Assembly (NCBI GenBank): GCA_015069325.1
Contig: SVIV01000001.1
Span: 294,052 to 358,051 of the forward strand
DNA from: Clostridiales bacterium
GTDB taxonomy: Bacteria; Bacillota; Clostridia; Christensenellales; UBA1242
Reading direction: 5' to 3'
DNA length: 64,000 nt
In this document: one piece after another, positions 36,033-44,574 of the stretch
Numbering within the stretch: the first letter of the stretch is position 1
How the letters are laid out: every line of letters starts with the position of its first letter
Notes under the pieces: generated by a model
Told to the model about the DNA's origin: nothing
Seen by the model: the letters and a program-made list of their open reading frames with translations, nothing else
The model's database searches: none
Translations under genes and position numbers: made by a program

Positions 36033-37783
36033 TTGTCAAGTTCCTCCTTTGAAAGTTGAGAAAGGGCAATCTCTTTATAAATCTCACAAGTTTTTAATAA
36101 TTGTTTGTGAGTCCCAATGCCGACCATTTTGCCTTCATTTAAGACGATGATTTGGTCTGCATTCATAATTGTCCCGATTCTCTGTGCGACGATGAGTTTT
36201 GTGGTATTTTGAAAATGTTTATTAAGATTTCGTCGGACCAATCGATCTGTTTTGAAATCCAATGCCGAGAAACTATCATCGAAGATTAATATTTCAGGGT
36301 TTCTTATAATGGCTCTTGCAATTGACAAACGTTGTTTTTGACCGCCAGATACATTTTTCCCGCCTTGAGATATGTGATGATTAAGGCCATCAGGAAACTT
36401 ATAAATAAAGTCTGATTGTGAGATTTCAATCGCTTGTTTGATTTCATCTTCGCTTGCATTTTCTTTACCATATTTAATGTTGGCTTCGATTGTTCCACTA
36501 AACAGAACTCCCTTTTGCGGAACAAAACCAATTAAATTGTGAAGGTGAGATTGATTGTAATTTTTAACATTGATATCATTGATTAGGATTTCTCCGCTTG
36601 TGCAATCATAAAATCTAGGGATTAGGTTGATTAATGTGCTTTTACCACTTCCAGTTGAGCCGATAAATGCTACAGTTTGACCTTCTTCAACTTTAAAAGA
36701 AATATTCTCAAGCACGTCCGCATCTGCATCAGGATATCTGAAACAAACATTTTTAAATTCAATTGTCCCTTTTGTATTATTTATATTGTTGTCAACAACG
36801 CCATCACGAATAGACAAGTTGGTATCTAGAATCTCATTTACACGTTTACCTGAAATAATGCCACGTGGAATAAACATAAAAAGCATTGATAAAGAAGTGA
36901 AAGCAGTGATTATATACATTGAAAATTGGGTAAAACCTGTCATTAATGCAATCAGTGAAGGGTTTTGATGCGCAAGTATTCCCACCACCCAAACGATTGC
37001 CAGAGAAGTGCCTTGCATTATTAAGGTCAGTGTCGGGTCAACAGCGGACAAGATTTTACTTACAAACCAATCTAGTTTTGAAAATCTTGTGTTAACCTTG
37101 TCAAACTTGGCTTCTTGAAGATTTTGAGCATTGTTTGCCCTGACAACTTTAATTCCGGTAAGGCTTTCTCGTGTAACTTTATTTAGGTCATCAGTAGTCT
37201 TTTGAATTTTTTTGAATTTAGGTATAACAGATAGCATAATACTGAAAACTGCAATGCAAATTATTAATACAGAAACGATATTTATTATTGAAAGCGAGCC
37301 AGCACCGTCTTGCGTTGCTAAATTTACAACTTTGAGAATAGAAAATAACGCAGTAAGTGGGGCATTAAAACCTAACGTAATTGATACTGTTAACACCTGT
37401 TGAAGTTGAGTCAAGTCGTTTGTTGAACGTGTAATAAGAGAAGGAATTGAAAAGTTGTTGATTTCTTTTGAAGAAAAGGAGTTTACCTTTTTAAAGATTC
37501 TTGCTCGGACTCTTGCAAGCAACTTTGTGATGATAAAACTTGCCAAATAGTTTGCTATAAACGCACATATCAAAACTCCTGCGGTAAGGCCTAGCATAAT
37601 TAAACAGACATTAAGTAAGCTTCCCCAACTTTGTGATAAATTTTCTCCTAATAAGATATTGCTTATTTTTATAGTATAATCGGGAAGAGTAGTGCTTAAT
37701 AATGCTTGAGTAGATATGATGGCGATTGTTAATATGAGCAAAAGCCATTCTTGCCATTTTAGGTATTTAAATAGTTTAAACAT
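36029..37783 (-). CDS. ABC exporter half-transporter with degenerate catalytic site
   Basis: 584 residues: six membrane helices and an ATPase with Walker A GSTGSGKST, a canonical signature VSGGQKQR, and Walker B LIFDDSFSALD (~501) in which Asp replaces the catalytic Glu. This complements the partner gene, which has the Glu but an altered signature. That is the classic asymmetry of heterodimeric ABC exporters, with one active and one weak ATP site. It is the first gene of the three-gene operon, with AAGGAG before the start. Confidence 0.9.
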   Translation of the reverse strand: MFKLFKYLKWQEWLLLILTIAIISTQALLSTTLPDYTIKISNILLGENLSQSWGSLLNVCLIMLGLTAGVLICAFIANYLASFIITKLLARVRARIFKKVNSFSSKEINNFSIPSLITRSTNDLTQLQQVLTVSITLGFNAPLTALFSILKVVNLATQDGAGSLSIINIVSVLIICIAVFSIMLSVIPKFKKIQKTTDDLNKVTRESLTGIKVVRANNAQNLQEAKFDKVNTRFSKLDWFVSKILSAVDPTLTLIMQGTSLAIVWVVGILAHQNPSLIALMTGFTQFSMYIITAFTSLSMLFMFIPRGIISGKRVNEILDTNLSIRDGVVDNNINNTKGTIEFKNVCFRYPDADADVLENISFKVEEGQTVAFIGSTGSGKSTLINLIPRFYDCTSGEILINDINVKNYNQSHLHNLIGFVPQKGVLFSGTIEANIKYGKENASEDEIKQAIEISQSDFIYKFPDGLNHHISQGGKNVSGGQKQRLSIARAIIRNPEILIFDDSFSALDFKTDRLVRRNLNKHFQNTTKLIVAQRIGTIMNADQIIVLNEGKMVGIGTHKQLLKTCEIYKEIALSQLSKEELDK

Positions 37784-37875
37784 TGTTTCTCCTTGAATAG
37801 TCGAATTTTATTAATAATTAATCTTGAAATGATTTTCAAAAGTTTATGATTTTATCGTCAATTTGTATAATTAAT

Positions 37876-37904
37876 AGTATATTCATCTAAACTTTATGAG
37901 TCAA
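37876..37904 (-). promoter_or_regulatory. ABC operon promoter
   Basis: Minus strand: TTGACT (37904-37899), a 17-nt spacer and TATACT (37881-37876). The leader is about 85 nt. Confidence 0.7.
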
Positions 37905-38019
37905 CAAAATGCAATTTTTTTTATTAATTTTTTAAAATTTTTCAAAAATGATTGCATAGTGATAATTATTATGTTAATATATTTATGTAAAGGGTTATCA
38001 TCAAAATAAGGAGGCTAAA

Positions 38020-38895
38020 ATGCTTTTTAAAAGAAAAGAAAAGGTTATAGATCCAATTATTCACGACGAAGAGTCAAATTTCACGTTATCTTCAGGGGTG
38101 CATATACTTAATAGATGCAACAATGTTACGCTTTCAGGAAATGTTATCGTTTTAGAAAGTTTCAATACAACATTTAAGGAAATTTCTGGAAAGGCGAAAG
38201 TTCAGATGATGGAAGATGTTGAAATTGATGTTGTTTCAGGAAAGGCAAAAATTGGCCTTTTTAAAAGCGGAAAAATTAGAGTTGTTGGCGGAAGGGCAAG
38301 CATAACAACTATCAACACTTGCGAAATTGACTATGTGCGAGATAGGTCAACAGTTGGGACTATCAATGGTGGCTTTATCCGATTTGTTGATGATAAGGCA
38401 GAAGTTGCAACTATTACTTCAGGAGAAGTGCTTTTTGTCCGCAATAAATCAAGAATTGTTACTATGATTACAGGAAAAATTACTGAAATTTCAGGCAATG
38501 CAAAACTTGTAAGTATGCTCAACGGAAAAATTCAGTATTTATTGAATGATAGTAAAGTTGGCACAATGAATGATGGTTCTATTAAACTCTTTGCAGATAA
38601 TAGTGAAGTATCAACATTCAATAATGGAAAAATTGATGAAATGCTTGGAAGGGCAATAATTTCTGCAAATATGAATGGAGAAATTAAGTATCAAGACAAA
38701 AATACTATGATTTTATATTCTCCTAAAGAAAGTGAAAAGAGAATGAGTGATTATCTCCTTGTAAAGCATATGGAAGAAGAGAGCGTTGAGTCTTCCGAAG
38801 TGGAAGAGAAGCAAGAAGAACAGCTTGCAGAAAAAACAACTCAAGAAGAAAAGCCAAAAAGAAAAAAAGGAAAATCAGAATCAAAGGCAAAATAA
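38020..38895 (+). CDS. 17-residue-repeat beta-solenoid protein, bactofilin-like
   Basis: 291 residues. Residues 54-223 are exactly ten tandem 17-residue repeats without a gap (for example VVSGKAKIGLFKSGKIR), and residues 37-53 form a probable eleventh. Each unit has two short strands around a loop with Gly, Asn or Asp, as in the beta-helix turns of bactofilins. A basic N-terminal tail (MLFKRKEK) and a charged Glu/Lys-rich C-terminal tail flank the core. There is no signal peptide. A cytoskeletal polymer is the best guess, but the family is not firmly recognised. AAGGAGG precedes the start. Confidence 0.6.
   Translation: MLFKRKEKVIDPIIHDEESNFTLSSGVHILNRCNNVTLSGNVIVLESFNTTFKEISGKAKVQMMEDVEIDVVSGKAKIGLFKSGKIRVVGGRASITTINTCEIDYVRDRSTVGTINGGFIRFVDDKAEVATITSGEVLFVRNKSRIVTMITGKITEISGNAKLVSMLNGKIQYLLNDSKVGTMNDGSIKLFADNSEVSTFNNGKIDEMLGRAIISANMNGEIKYQDKNTMILYSPKESEKRMSDYLLVKHMEEESVESSEVEEKQEEQLAEKTTQEEKPKRKKGKSESKAK
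38128..38688 (+). repeat. Tandem 51-nt coding repeats (17 residues each)
   Basis: Eleven consecutive units of 51 nt. They are diverged in DNA but strictly constant in length, so selection is on structure rather than recent duplication. Confidence 0.75.
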
Positions 38896-38907
38896 ATTAG
38901 GAAATTT

Positions 38908-39912
38908 ATGGAAGTATTTTGGGAAGCGTTGTTAGATGCTTTAAAGGATACAGCATTACTTGTTCCTTTTCTGTATTTAACATATTTATTAGTGAGTTAT
39001 TTCTCACATAATGAAAATCAAAAATATTCAAAACTATTGCACCGCACCAATAAGGCAGGTCCTGTAATTGGTGCTTTTTTGGGTTGTGTGCCACAATGCG
39101 GATTTTCATCTGTTATGAGCAACCTTTATTCAAGGAAGATTATTACTCTTGGAACTTTAATGGCTGTGTTTATTGCGACGTCAGATGAAGCAATTCCTTT
39201 AATGATTCAAAAGCCGGAATTTATACCAAAACTATTAATATTACTTGCGATTAAGATTGTATTTGCCATAACTGTAGGATACATTATCGATTTAGTAATA
39301 AAACTTTTTATACATAAAAAGCAAACAAAGTTTGATTATCACGATCATCATTGTATTGAAAATGAACATAAACATTTAAAACAAGAAGTGTTGGAGGAAG
39401 AAGATAAATTTCAAGTAAAACAAAATTTATCTGGCGACGCTTTCGAGCATAAATCTTGTTCTTATCATCACGAAGAAGATCATATTGCACATTGTCATTC
39501 TCACTGCTGTGCAACGAATATCTTTTTAGATGCACTTAAGCATACCGTAATCATAGTTGCCTATGTGTTTGCAATTACTCTTGCGATAAATCTTATTAGG
39601 GGATACTGCGGCGGACTTGAGCCATTACAAATCTTTTTTGGAACGAATCCTTATGTGCAGATGCTACTTGCTTGTGTGATAGGCTTAATTCCAAATTGTG
39701 CATCTTCTGTCTTCTTGGTAGAACTTTTTATGGAAGGCGTAATTTTATTCCCTGCATTGGTGGCGGGGCTATGTGCTGGTGCGGGCGTTGGCTTAATTGT
39801 TCTTTACACTTGTAATTACAAGCAAACTGGGAAAAACTTGTTGATAACGGCACTTTTGATTGTTCTGGCATTTTTGGCAGGTTTAATTACAAATTTTCTG
39901 CCAATTTGGTAA
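38908..39912 (+). CDS. Putative metal exporter of the ArsP_2-type permease family
   Basis: 334 residues with about ten membrane helices in two halves. Conserved motifs are GCVPQCGFSS in the first half, ATSDEA, and the related GLIPNCASS in the second half, indicating an internal duplication. The halves are joined by a cytoplasmic loop (about 140-205) dense in His, Cys and Glu (YHDHH, YHHEEDH, HCHSHCC), which probably binds metal. Relatives are annotated as heavy-metal or manganese exporters. It follows the solenoid gene by 12 bases, so the two are probably co-transcribed. Confidence 0.75.
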   Translation: MEVFWEALLDALKDTALLVPFLYLTYLLVSYFSHNENQKYSKLLHRTNKAGPVIGAFLGCVPQCGFSSVMSNLYSRKIITLGTLMAVFIATSDEAIPLMIQKPEFIPKLLILLAIKIVFAITVGYIIDLVIKLFIHKKQTKFDYHDHHCIENEHKHLKQEVLEEEDKFQVKQNLSGDAFEHKSCSYHHEEDHIAHCHSHCCATNIFLDALKHTVIIVAYVFAITLAINLIRGYCGGLEPLQIFFGTNPYVQMLLACVIGLIPNCASSVFLVELFMEGVILFPALVAGLCAGAGVGLIVLYTCNYKQTGKNLLITALLIVLAFLAGLITNFLPIW

Positions 39913-39948
39913 AAATTTTAAAATATTTCAATATTTTTGTAAAAAAAG

Positions 39949-39977
39949 TTGACAAATTGTAAATGCTATTTTAAAAT
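39949..39977 (+). promoter_or_regulatory. Promoter of the Rho-like gene
   Basis: Consensus TTGACA (39949-39954), a 17-nt spacer and TAAAAT (39972-39977), then TAGGAGA. Confidence 0.75.
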
Positions 39978-40004
39978 TTATATAAACTTAGGAGATTAAA
40001 ATAA

Positions 40005-41117
40005 ATGACAGAACTTAGAGATGAACAACGTCAGGTTCTGGTTCAACGCTTGGGAGTGTTTGAACTAAGGGGTTTGGCGCGCGAAATGGGGGTTCCTTCG
40101 CCTACGACAAAGAAGAGAGATGAACTTATTGATTTGATTTTGCAAGCTTTTGATAAGGGAGTAAACCAAGAAAACAAAAATCAAAAAAGGGGCAGACCTT
40201 ATAAAAAATTAAATTCTCTTGATGAACTTCTTTGCACAGTTGTAGATGAAGAGAAGGAAGAATTGAGTTATGAGTCGCTTTTATCTTTTGCTCAAGAAGA
40301 AAAGCCTTTTGTATCCTTTGCTGGGGAAAATGTTAGGTTTGAAGGCGTGAGCCGAGTGGCTGAAAACAAGGTGTCTATCCGTCCTATAAATGGGAATGAA
40401 GTAATTTTTGTTGGGGATATTTATGGCAAAGAGAAACTTGAAAACGGGGACCTTGTTGAAGTAACAGCACAAAAGATCAACAATAACGATGAATATAATG
40501 CACTATCTCTTAGTTTAATAAATGGAGAAAGTGCAGTTATGTATCAAAAGAAAGAGTTTGATTTAGGGAAAGAGATTATTTCTGATAATAAATTCTATTT
40601 TGGTGAAAGCCCAATTTATTTTGGCAGAAGAAATGCTTGTCTTTTACATAATGATTTATATGAAACTGATAATTTGAAAAAATTGAATGATTTGTGTCTG
40701 CGCAATGGAAATGTATTAGTTCTATTAGGTGCAAATACTTCTTATGAAAATCAAATTCTATTCAAAAATCTTGATATAAAATACAACTTTACAACGCCTT
40801 ATGCAACCAATGCAAAACTAAACTTGAATAAGACTATTGATGGATTAAATTTTGCTGAAAATGCGCTTAAAAATGGTCGAAATGTAATAGTAGTAGTTTC
40901 AGATCTAGGTGGGCTTCTTCTTGCTCTTGATGAAAATTTTGATAAGGAAAACCGAGAACATAGCAAGGCTGCCGAGATTATTGCAAAGAAAATATTAGCT
41001 CTTGCAGGTGCGTATGATTCTGCGGTAAGTTTGACTTTATTATTATGTTATTCTGAGGTAGATAAGTGCGATAAATTTATTCAATCAGATCTTTTAAGAG
41101 TTTGCAAAAAATGTTAA
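40005..41117 (+). CDS. Rho-like protein lacking the ATPase P-loop
   Basis: 370 residues. The N-terminal ~45 residues match the Rho_N/SAP helical domain (LGVFELRGLAREMGV, KRDELIDLILQAF). An OB-like region follows (FEGVSRVAEN to ENGDLVEVTAQ). The ATPase-like part keeps a Walker B-like strand (NGRNVIVVVSDLGGLLLAL, aligned with Rho's VVILLDSITRLARA), but the Walker A segment near residue 240 reads LLGANTSYEN instead of PPKAGKT, and the protein stops before the R-loop region. It probably cannot hydrolyse ATP. An RNA-binding or regulatory role is inference. Confidence 0.55.
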   Translation: MTELRDEQRQVLVQRLGVFELRGLAREMGVPSPTTKKRDELIDLILQAFDKGVNQENKNQKRGRPYKKLNSLDELLCTVVDEEKEELSYESLLSFAQEEKPFVSFAGENVRFEGVSRVAENKVSIRPINGNEVIFVGDIYGKEKLENGDLVEVTAQKINNNDEYNALSLSLINGESAVMYQKKEFDLGKEIISDNKFYFGESPIYFGRRNACLLHNDLYETDNLKKLNDLCLRNGNVLVLLGANTSYENQILFKNLDIKYNFTTPYATNAKLNLNKTIDGLNFAENALKNGRNVIVVVSDLGGLLLALDENFDKENREHSKAAEIIAKKILALAGAYDSAVSLTLLLCYSEVDKCDKFIQSDLLRVCKKC

Positions 41118-41182
41118 AATAAGTGAATAGAAAGTTTAAATATGCATATATTAATAATGTAAAGCAATAAGCTTTACAAAAA

Positions 41183-41230
41183 CAAACCGCAAGTGTGAGT
41201 TTATTCTCTAGTTAGGCGGTTTGTTTTTTT
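41183..41230 (+). terminator. Long-loop terminator after the Rho-like gene
   Basis: CAAACCGC (41183-41190) pairs with GCGGTTTG (41216-41223), with a 25-nt loop and then seven Ts. A separate GTAAAGC/GCTTTAC hairpin lies just upstream at 41159-41176. The 190-bp gap may carry a small structured RNA or only this terminator. Confidence 0.6.
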
Positions 41231-41270
41231 AAGTATTGTATTTAAAAAATTAATACAAGGTATAAATGAG

Positions 41271-41299
41271 TTGACTTTTTTTCATTAAAAAGTCATAAT
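41271..41299 (+). promoter_or_regulatory. lgt promoter, near-leaderless
   Basis: TTGACT (41271-41276), a 17-nt spacer and CATAAT (41294-41299). The start codon at 41308 is within about two bases of the predicted transcription start. Confidence 0.7.
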
Positions 41300-41307
41300 A
41301 TAGTTGT

Positions 41308-42081
41308 ATGTTTGGATTTTATGATAAGTATTTTTTATTGTTTGGCTTAAACATCTCTTACTATGGCTTTTTAATAGCTGTAGGAATGGGGATAGGTGTT
41401 TTTATTGCTTGTAAACTCGCTAAATTTAGGGGGTTAAAAACAGAAGACATATTAGTTCTTGCCTGCTATGTTTTGCCACTATCGGTATTGGGGGCGAGAA
41501 TATATTACGTGTTGTTTTCTGGTCAAACTTATGACTTTTGGGAAGTATTCGCTATTTGGGAAGGCGGAATGGCAATTTATGGCGGAGTAATAGGCGGTGC
41601 GATAGGTGTAGGACTTTATTGTCTTATTCATAAGAAAAACTTTTTTGATTTGGCAGATGTTGCAGTGGCACCGCTTCTTTTTGGGCAAGGGATAGGAAGA
41701 ATTGGTTGTTTCTTCAGTAAATGTTGCTATGGCATAGAAATTACAAATCCTTCAATGCAATGGTTTCCACTTTGCACTCAAATAAATGGAGACTGGCATC
41801 TATCTACCTTTTTCTTTGAAAGCTTTTTTGATTTGTTGTTGTGCATTGTGTTTATTATTTTAATTTGCAAAAAAGTTCGCACTAGGGGAATAATGATGAG
41901 TTTATATTTTATTTTCTATGGAACTGTAAGGTGCGTGATAGAAACATTTAGGGGCGATAGTCTTATGCTTGGAAGCGTAAAGGTATCGCAACTTTTAAGT
42001 GGCTTATTGATTGTTGCTGGTGTTGTGTTTCTGATTATATTTTTAATTTTAAAACATAAAAGACAAAAAATTATCGCATAA
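41308..42081 (+). CDS. lgt: Prolipoprotein diacylglyceryl transferase
   Basis: 257 residues, seven membrane helices. Lgt transfers diacylglyceryl from phosphatidylglycerol to the lipobox cysteine of prolipoproteins. The signature region reads GQGIGRIGCFFSKCCYG, the variant common in Clostridia, with the essential Arg. Other typical parts are YYGFLIAVG at the start, WEGGMAIYGG in the middle, and the late Arg in RCVIETFRGD. A lipoprotein substrate is encoded in this window at 47922-48821. Confidence 0.92.
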   Translation: MFGFYDKYFLLFGLNISYYGFLIAVGMGIGVFIACKLAKFRGLKTEDILVLACYVLPLSVLGARIYYVLFSGQTYDFWEVFAIWEGGMAIYGGVIGGAIGVGLYCLIHKKNFFDLADVAVAPLLFGQGIGRIGCFFSKCCYGIEITNPSMQWFPLCTQINGDWHLSTFFFESFFDLLLCIVFIILICKKVRTRGIMMSLYFIFYGTVRCVIETFRGDSLMLGSVKVSQLLSGLLIVAGVVFLIIFLILKHKRQKIIA

Positions 42082-42109
42082 CTTTGTGCTTTCGTGCAAA
42101 ACTAAAAGT

Positions 42110-42595
42110 ATGAAAGGACGGGTGTTTAATATAAAAAAGACAACTATCTTGAAGTTGTCTTTTGTTTTTAATGCTTTTATGAGTTTGGGACTGAGTGTTT
42201 TTTCTTTGTCTCTTAACGGAGCAAATGATGATTATTTTTTTATTGTATGTGTATTTTTAGGTGTTCACATTATTCTAAAAGCAATTCTTTTTAAATTAGA
42301 CTCTTCCTGTTATTTTGGAGTGGCGTTGTTTTGTTTAGGTATTTTTTATTTTTATAGTGAGAATTTGTTGTTACAACCTTGTTATCCTGTGTTTTTAGTT
42401 TTAGCATTTGCAACAGCATCGTTTGTTGTTCATTGTTGTTTTGATAGACCCATTCACTTAAATGTGGCAATTTCGCTTTTTTTCGCTAGCATTTTTACAT
42501 TTTTATTTATCATAAAATGGATATCTCTTGCTGTTTTTCTTGCTTTTCTTGGGGGAACTGTGCTATTATTAAGTATAAGATTGTTTATATTTTAA
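42110..42595 (+). CDS. Uncharacterised five-helix membrane protein
   Basis: About 161 residues, nearly all hydrophobic, with helices near 16-36, 42-60, 67-85, 88-108 and 117-157. No motif is recognised. The start is uncertain: ATG 42110 lacks a clear Shine-Dalgarno sequence, and GTG 42121 is too close to AAGGACGG. It lies between lgt and the DivIVA-like gene, with small gaps, and so is probably in the same transcript. Confidence 0.6.
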   Translation: MKGRVFNIKKTTILKLSFVFNAFMSLGLSVFSLSLNGANDDYFFIVCVFLGVHIILKAILFKLDSSCYFGVALFCLGIFYFYSENLLLQPCYPVFLVLAFATASFVVHCCFDRPIHLNVAISLFFASIFTFLFIIKWISLAVFLAFLGGTVLLLSIRLFIF

Positions 42596-42610
42596 CAAGG
42601 GAGATTGATA

Positions 42611-43345
42611 ATGTTTTCAAGCGAAACTAATGGATACAACAGAAAAGAAGTAGATTTGTATATTGCGCGAATGAAAGAATCTTACGAAAAAACATTAATG
42701 GAAGACCGTCTAAAAGTTTTGGATAATGAAAAAAAGATTTTAGAACTGAAAAACAAAAACCGCGACATCGAAAAACGAGAGAAAAACATTCAAAATATGC
42801 TTGAATCTTTTAAGCGAGTTCAAGTTGAAGGAAGCAATAATATTGAAAATTTAAGGGGCGAACAACTTCGCATCATTTATCATCAATTTCAAGATTTTAT
42901 GCAAGAACTTAATGGCAGATACCCAGGTGTGCTTGTAAACAACTCTTATAAAAAATTAATGAGAGATATTGAATCGGTGTTGTCAAAAGGAGCAATTAAA
43001 AATGCCGGTGTTGACAATGACCCTATGAGAGCACTTCTAATTAAGATGCAAGAGAAAAGAGAAAGTGGCAGTATAAGAGAAATTAAAATTGAAAGAAGTC
43101 CGGATGCAAAGGAAAGAAGTCGTTTTATAAGACCTGTTACTGAAATGGAGCTTAAAGAAGGAGACGGATTTGATAGCTTAGTAGATAAGTTTTTGGCTTC
43201 AGAGCCTGTTGAACAAAAACAAAAATCAATCAAGCAAACCAGTGGCTTTGATTTGAGAGAAGCAGTGACTCCGACAGAAGATTTAAATGAAATTATGAAA
43301 GCATTTGACTTCTTTGGCGGAGATGACGAAGATAAGGATGAGTAA
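42611..43345 (+). CDS. DivIVA-like coiled-coil protein
   Basis: 244 residues. The N terminus (FSSETNGYNRKEVDLYIARM) resembles the DivIVA/GpsB membrane-binding start with F and GYxxxEVDxYI. A long coiled coil (~20-75) and an unstructured charged tail ending DFFGGDDEDKDE follow. DivIVA proteins mark curved membrane at poles and septa. ATG 42611 is preferred over TTG 42605 because GGGAG at 42599-42603 fits it. Confidence 0.6.
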   Translation: MFSSETNGYNRKEVDLYIARMKESYEKTLMEDRLKVLDNEKKILELKNKNRDIEKREKNIQNMLESFKRVQVEGSNNIENLRGEQLRIIYHQFQDFMQELNGRYPGVLVNNSYKKLMRDIESVLSKGAIKNAGVDNDPMRALLIKMQEKRESGSIREIKIERSPDAKERSRFIRPVTEMELKEGDGFDSLVDKFLASEPVEQKQKSIKQTSGFDLREAVTPTEDLNEIMKAFDFFGGDDEDKDE

Positions 43346-43373
43346 GGGATTAAGCTTTTGTTTAATCTCTTAT
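43340..43373 (+). terminator. Probable terminator after the DivIVA-like gene
   Basis: A long TAAGGGATTAA/TTTAATCTCTTA stem but a weak T tract. Confidence 0.45.
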
Positions 43374-43461
43374 TGTGTTTAAATAGAAAAGATATGTTTA
43401 AGTACAAAAAATCATTAAAAATTATAATATAATGTGTAGATTATAAATAAAGAGGTATACT

Positions 43462-43944
43462 ATGGAGTATAGGAAAGCAACGATTGAAGATTTAAAAAAA
43501 ATTTGGGATAAAGATATTTTAGACAATCCCAATGATAGCAATTATGAACGTTGGAAACATCAATATATTCAAAATAATTTATTAGGTAAATGTGCGACAT
43601 TTGTAGCAGTTGACAATACAATGCCAATTGCTCAAATTACAGTTTTGTTTTCAACGGATTGTTCTGCAGTGTCAGGCAGGCCAATGTTATGTGATGGAAA
43701 AATTCGTGCTAATATGAATGCCTTTAGAATTGATAAAAAATATGAAGGGCAAGGTCATATATCTAAACTTGTAAAAATGGCTGAACAATATGCAAAAAGT
43801 CAAGGAATAACATATCTTACTATAGGTAGTGAAGCAAAGGAAAGCAGAAACTTGGCTATATATTTACATTTTGGTTATACTGAATTTATTACTAGTTTTA
43901 TAGAAGATGATGATTTGATATTATTTTATGGCAAAAGGATTTAA
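43462..43944 (+). CDS. GNAT-family N-acetyltransferase
   Basis: 160 residues with the acetyl-CoA fold: the beta strand and pyrophosphate-binding segment (RIDKKYEGQGHISKLVK, in which the usual R-G-x-G is altered to EGQGHI), then ITYLTIGSEA and the closing LHFGYTEF. The substrate is unknown. It has its own AGAGG site and a TATAAT box at about 43424, and is followed by a strong terminator. Confidence 0.8.
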   Translation: MEYRKATIEDLKKIWDKDILDNPNDSNYERWKHQYIQNNLLGKCATFVAVDNTMPIAQITVLFSTDCSAVSGRPMLCDGKIRANMNAFRIDKKYEGQGHISKLVKMAEQYAKSQGITYLTIGSEAKESRNLAIYLHFGYTEFITSFIEDDDLILFYGKRI

Positions 43945-43945
43945 A

Positions 43946-43982
43946 AACAAAAAGGACTTCAATGATGAAGTCCTTTTTGTTG
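43946..43982 (+). terminator. Terminator after the acetyltransferase gene
   Basis: A 15-bp stem (AACAAAAAGGACTTC and its complement) with a 6-nt loop. Confidence 0.85.
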
Positions 43983-43987
43983 ACATA

Positions 43988-44021
43988 AAAAATGCTCCAT
44001 ACCGCAAAGGCATAGAGCATT
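43988..44021 (-). terminator. Terminator of the six-tRNA operon
   Basis: Minus-strand AATGCTC/GAGCATT stem with inner pairing and a T run, directly after tRNA-Tyr. Confidence 0.8.
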
Positions 44022-44106
44022 TGGTGGGCAGGGATGGATTCGAACCATCGAAGTCGTAGACGACGGATTTACAGTCCGTTGCATTTGGCCGCTCTGCAAC
44101 CTACCC
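44022..44106 (-). tRNA. tRNA-Tyr (GTA)
   Basis: 85-nt class II tRNA with a long variable arm, acceptor GGGTAGG/CCTGCCC, encoded CCA and anticodon GTA. Last in the operon. Confidence 0.95.
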
Positions 44107-44140
44107 ATAAATTTTAAGCACCTTTTTCAAGGTGCTTATT

Positions 44141-44215
44141 TGGAGCTGGTGAACGGAATCGAACCATCAACCTGCTGATTACAAGTCAGCTGCTCTACCA
44201 TTGAGCCACACCAGC
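44141..44215 (-). tRNA. tRNA-Thr (TGT)
   Basis: 75 nt, acceptor GCTGGTG/CACCAGC, anticodon loop CTTGTAA giving TGT, encoded CCA. Confidence 0.94.
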
Positions 44216-44250
44216 GTATAAAGTGTATCTAAATTATATAGGTACACCTA

Positions 44251-44326
44251 TGGTGCCCTAAGGTGGAATCGAACCACCGACACAGGGATTTTCAGTCCCT
44301 TGCTCTGCCAACTGAGCTATCAGGGC
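44251..44326 (-). tRNA. tRNA-Phe (GAA)
   Basis: 76 nt, acceptor GCCCTGA paired with TTAGGGC, anticodon GAA, encoded CCA. Confidence 0.95.
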
Positions 44327-44346
44327 AATCAAACCCATAAGGGTTA

Positions 44347-44423
44347 TGGCGACTCGAATGGGGCTCGAACCCACGACCTCCAGCGTGACAGGCTGGCGTT
44401 CTAACCAACTGAACTACCGAGCC
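44347..44423 (-). tRNA. tRNA-Asp (GTC)
   Basis: 77 nt, anticodon GTC, discriminator G as expected for Asp, encoded CCA. Confidence 0.95.
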
Positions 44424-44469
44424 ACATAATTTTCTTATGTGATATACCAACTTCTGTGTCAATAAGAAG

Positions 44470-44546
<77 letters not shown>

Positions 44547-44574
44547 ACAAGCAAACTTAAACAACTCTATTGAG

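Noticed and set aside
37784..38019. A manganese (yybP-ykoY) riboswitch before the solenoid and metal exporter genes
   Set aside because: The conserved loop sequences of that riboswitch are not visible. GATAATTATTATG near 37961 is only weakly Fur-like.
41118..41307. T-box or 6S RNA
   Set aside because: No T-box specifier/antiterminator sequence, and the region is too short for 6S RNA.
42946..43407. 153-residue minus-strand open frame over the DivIVA-like gene
   Set aside because: Ser/Leu-rich antisense shadow of a gene with a good start site; no start signals of its own.
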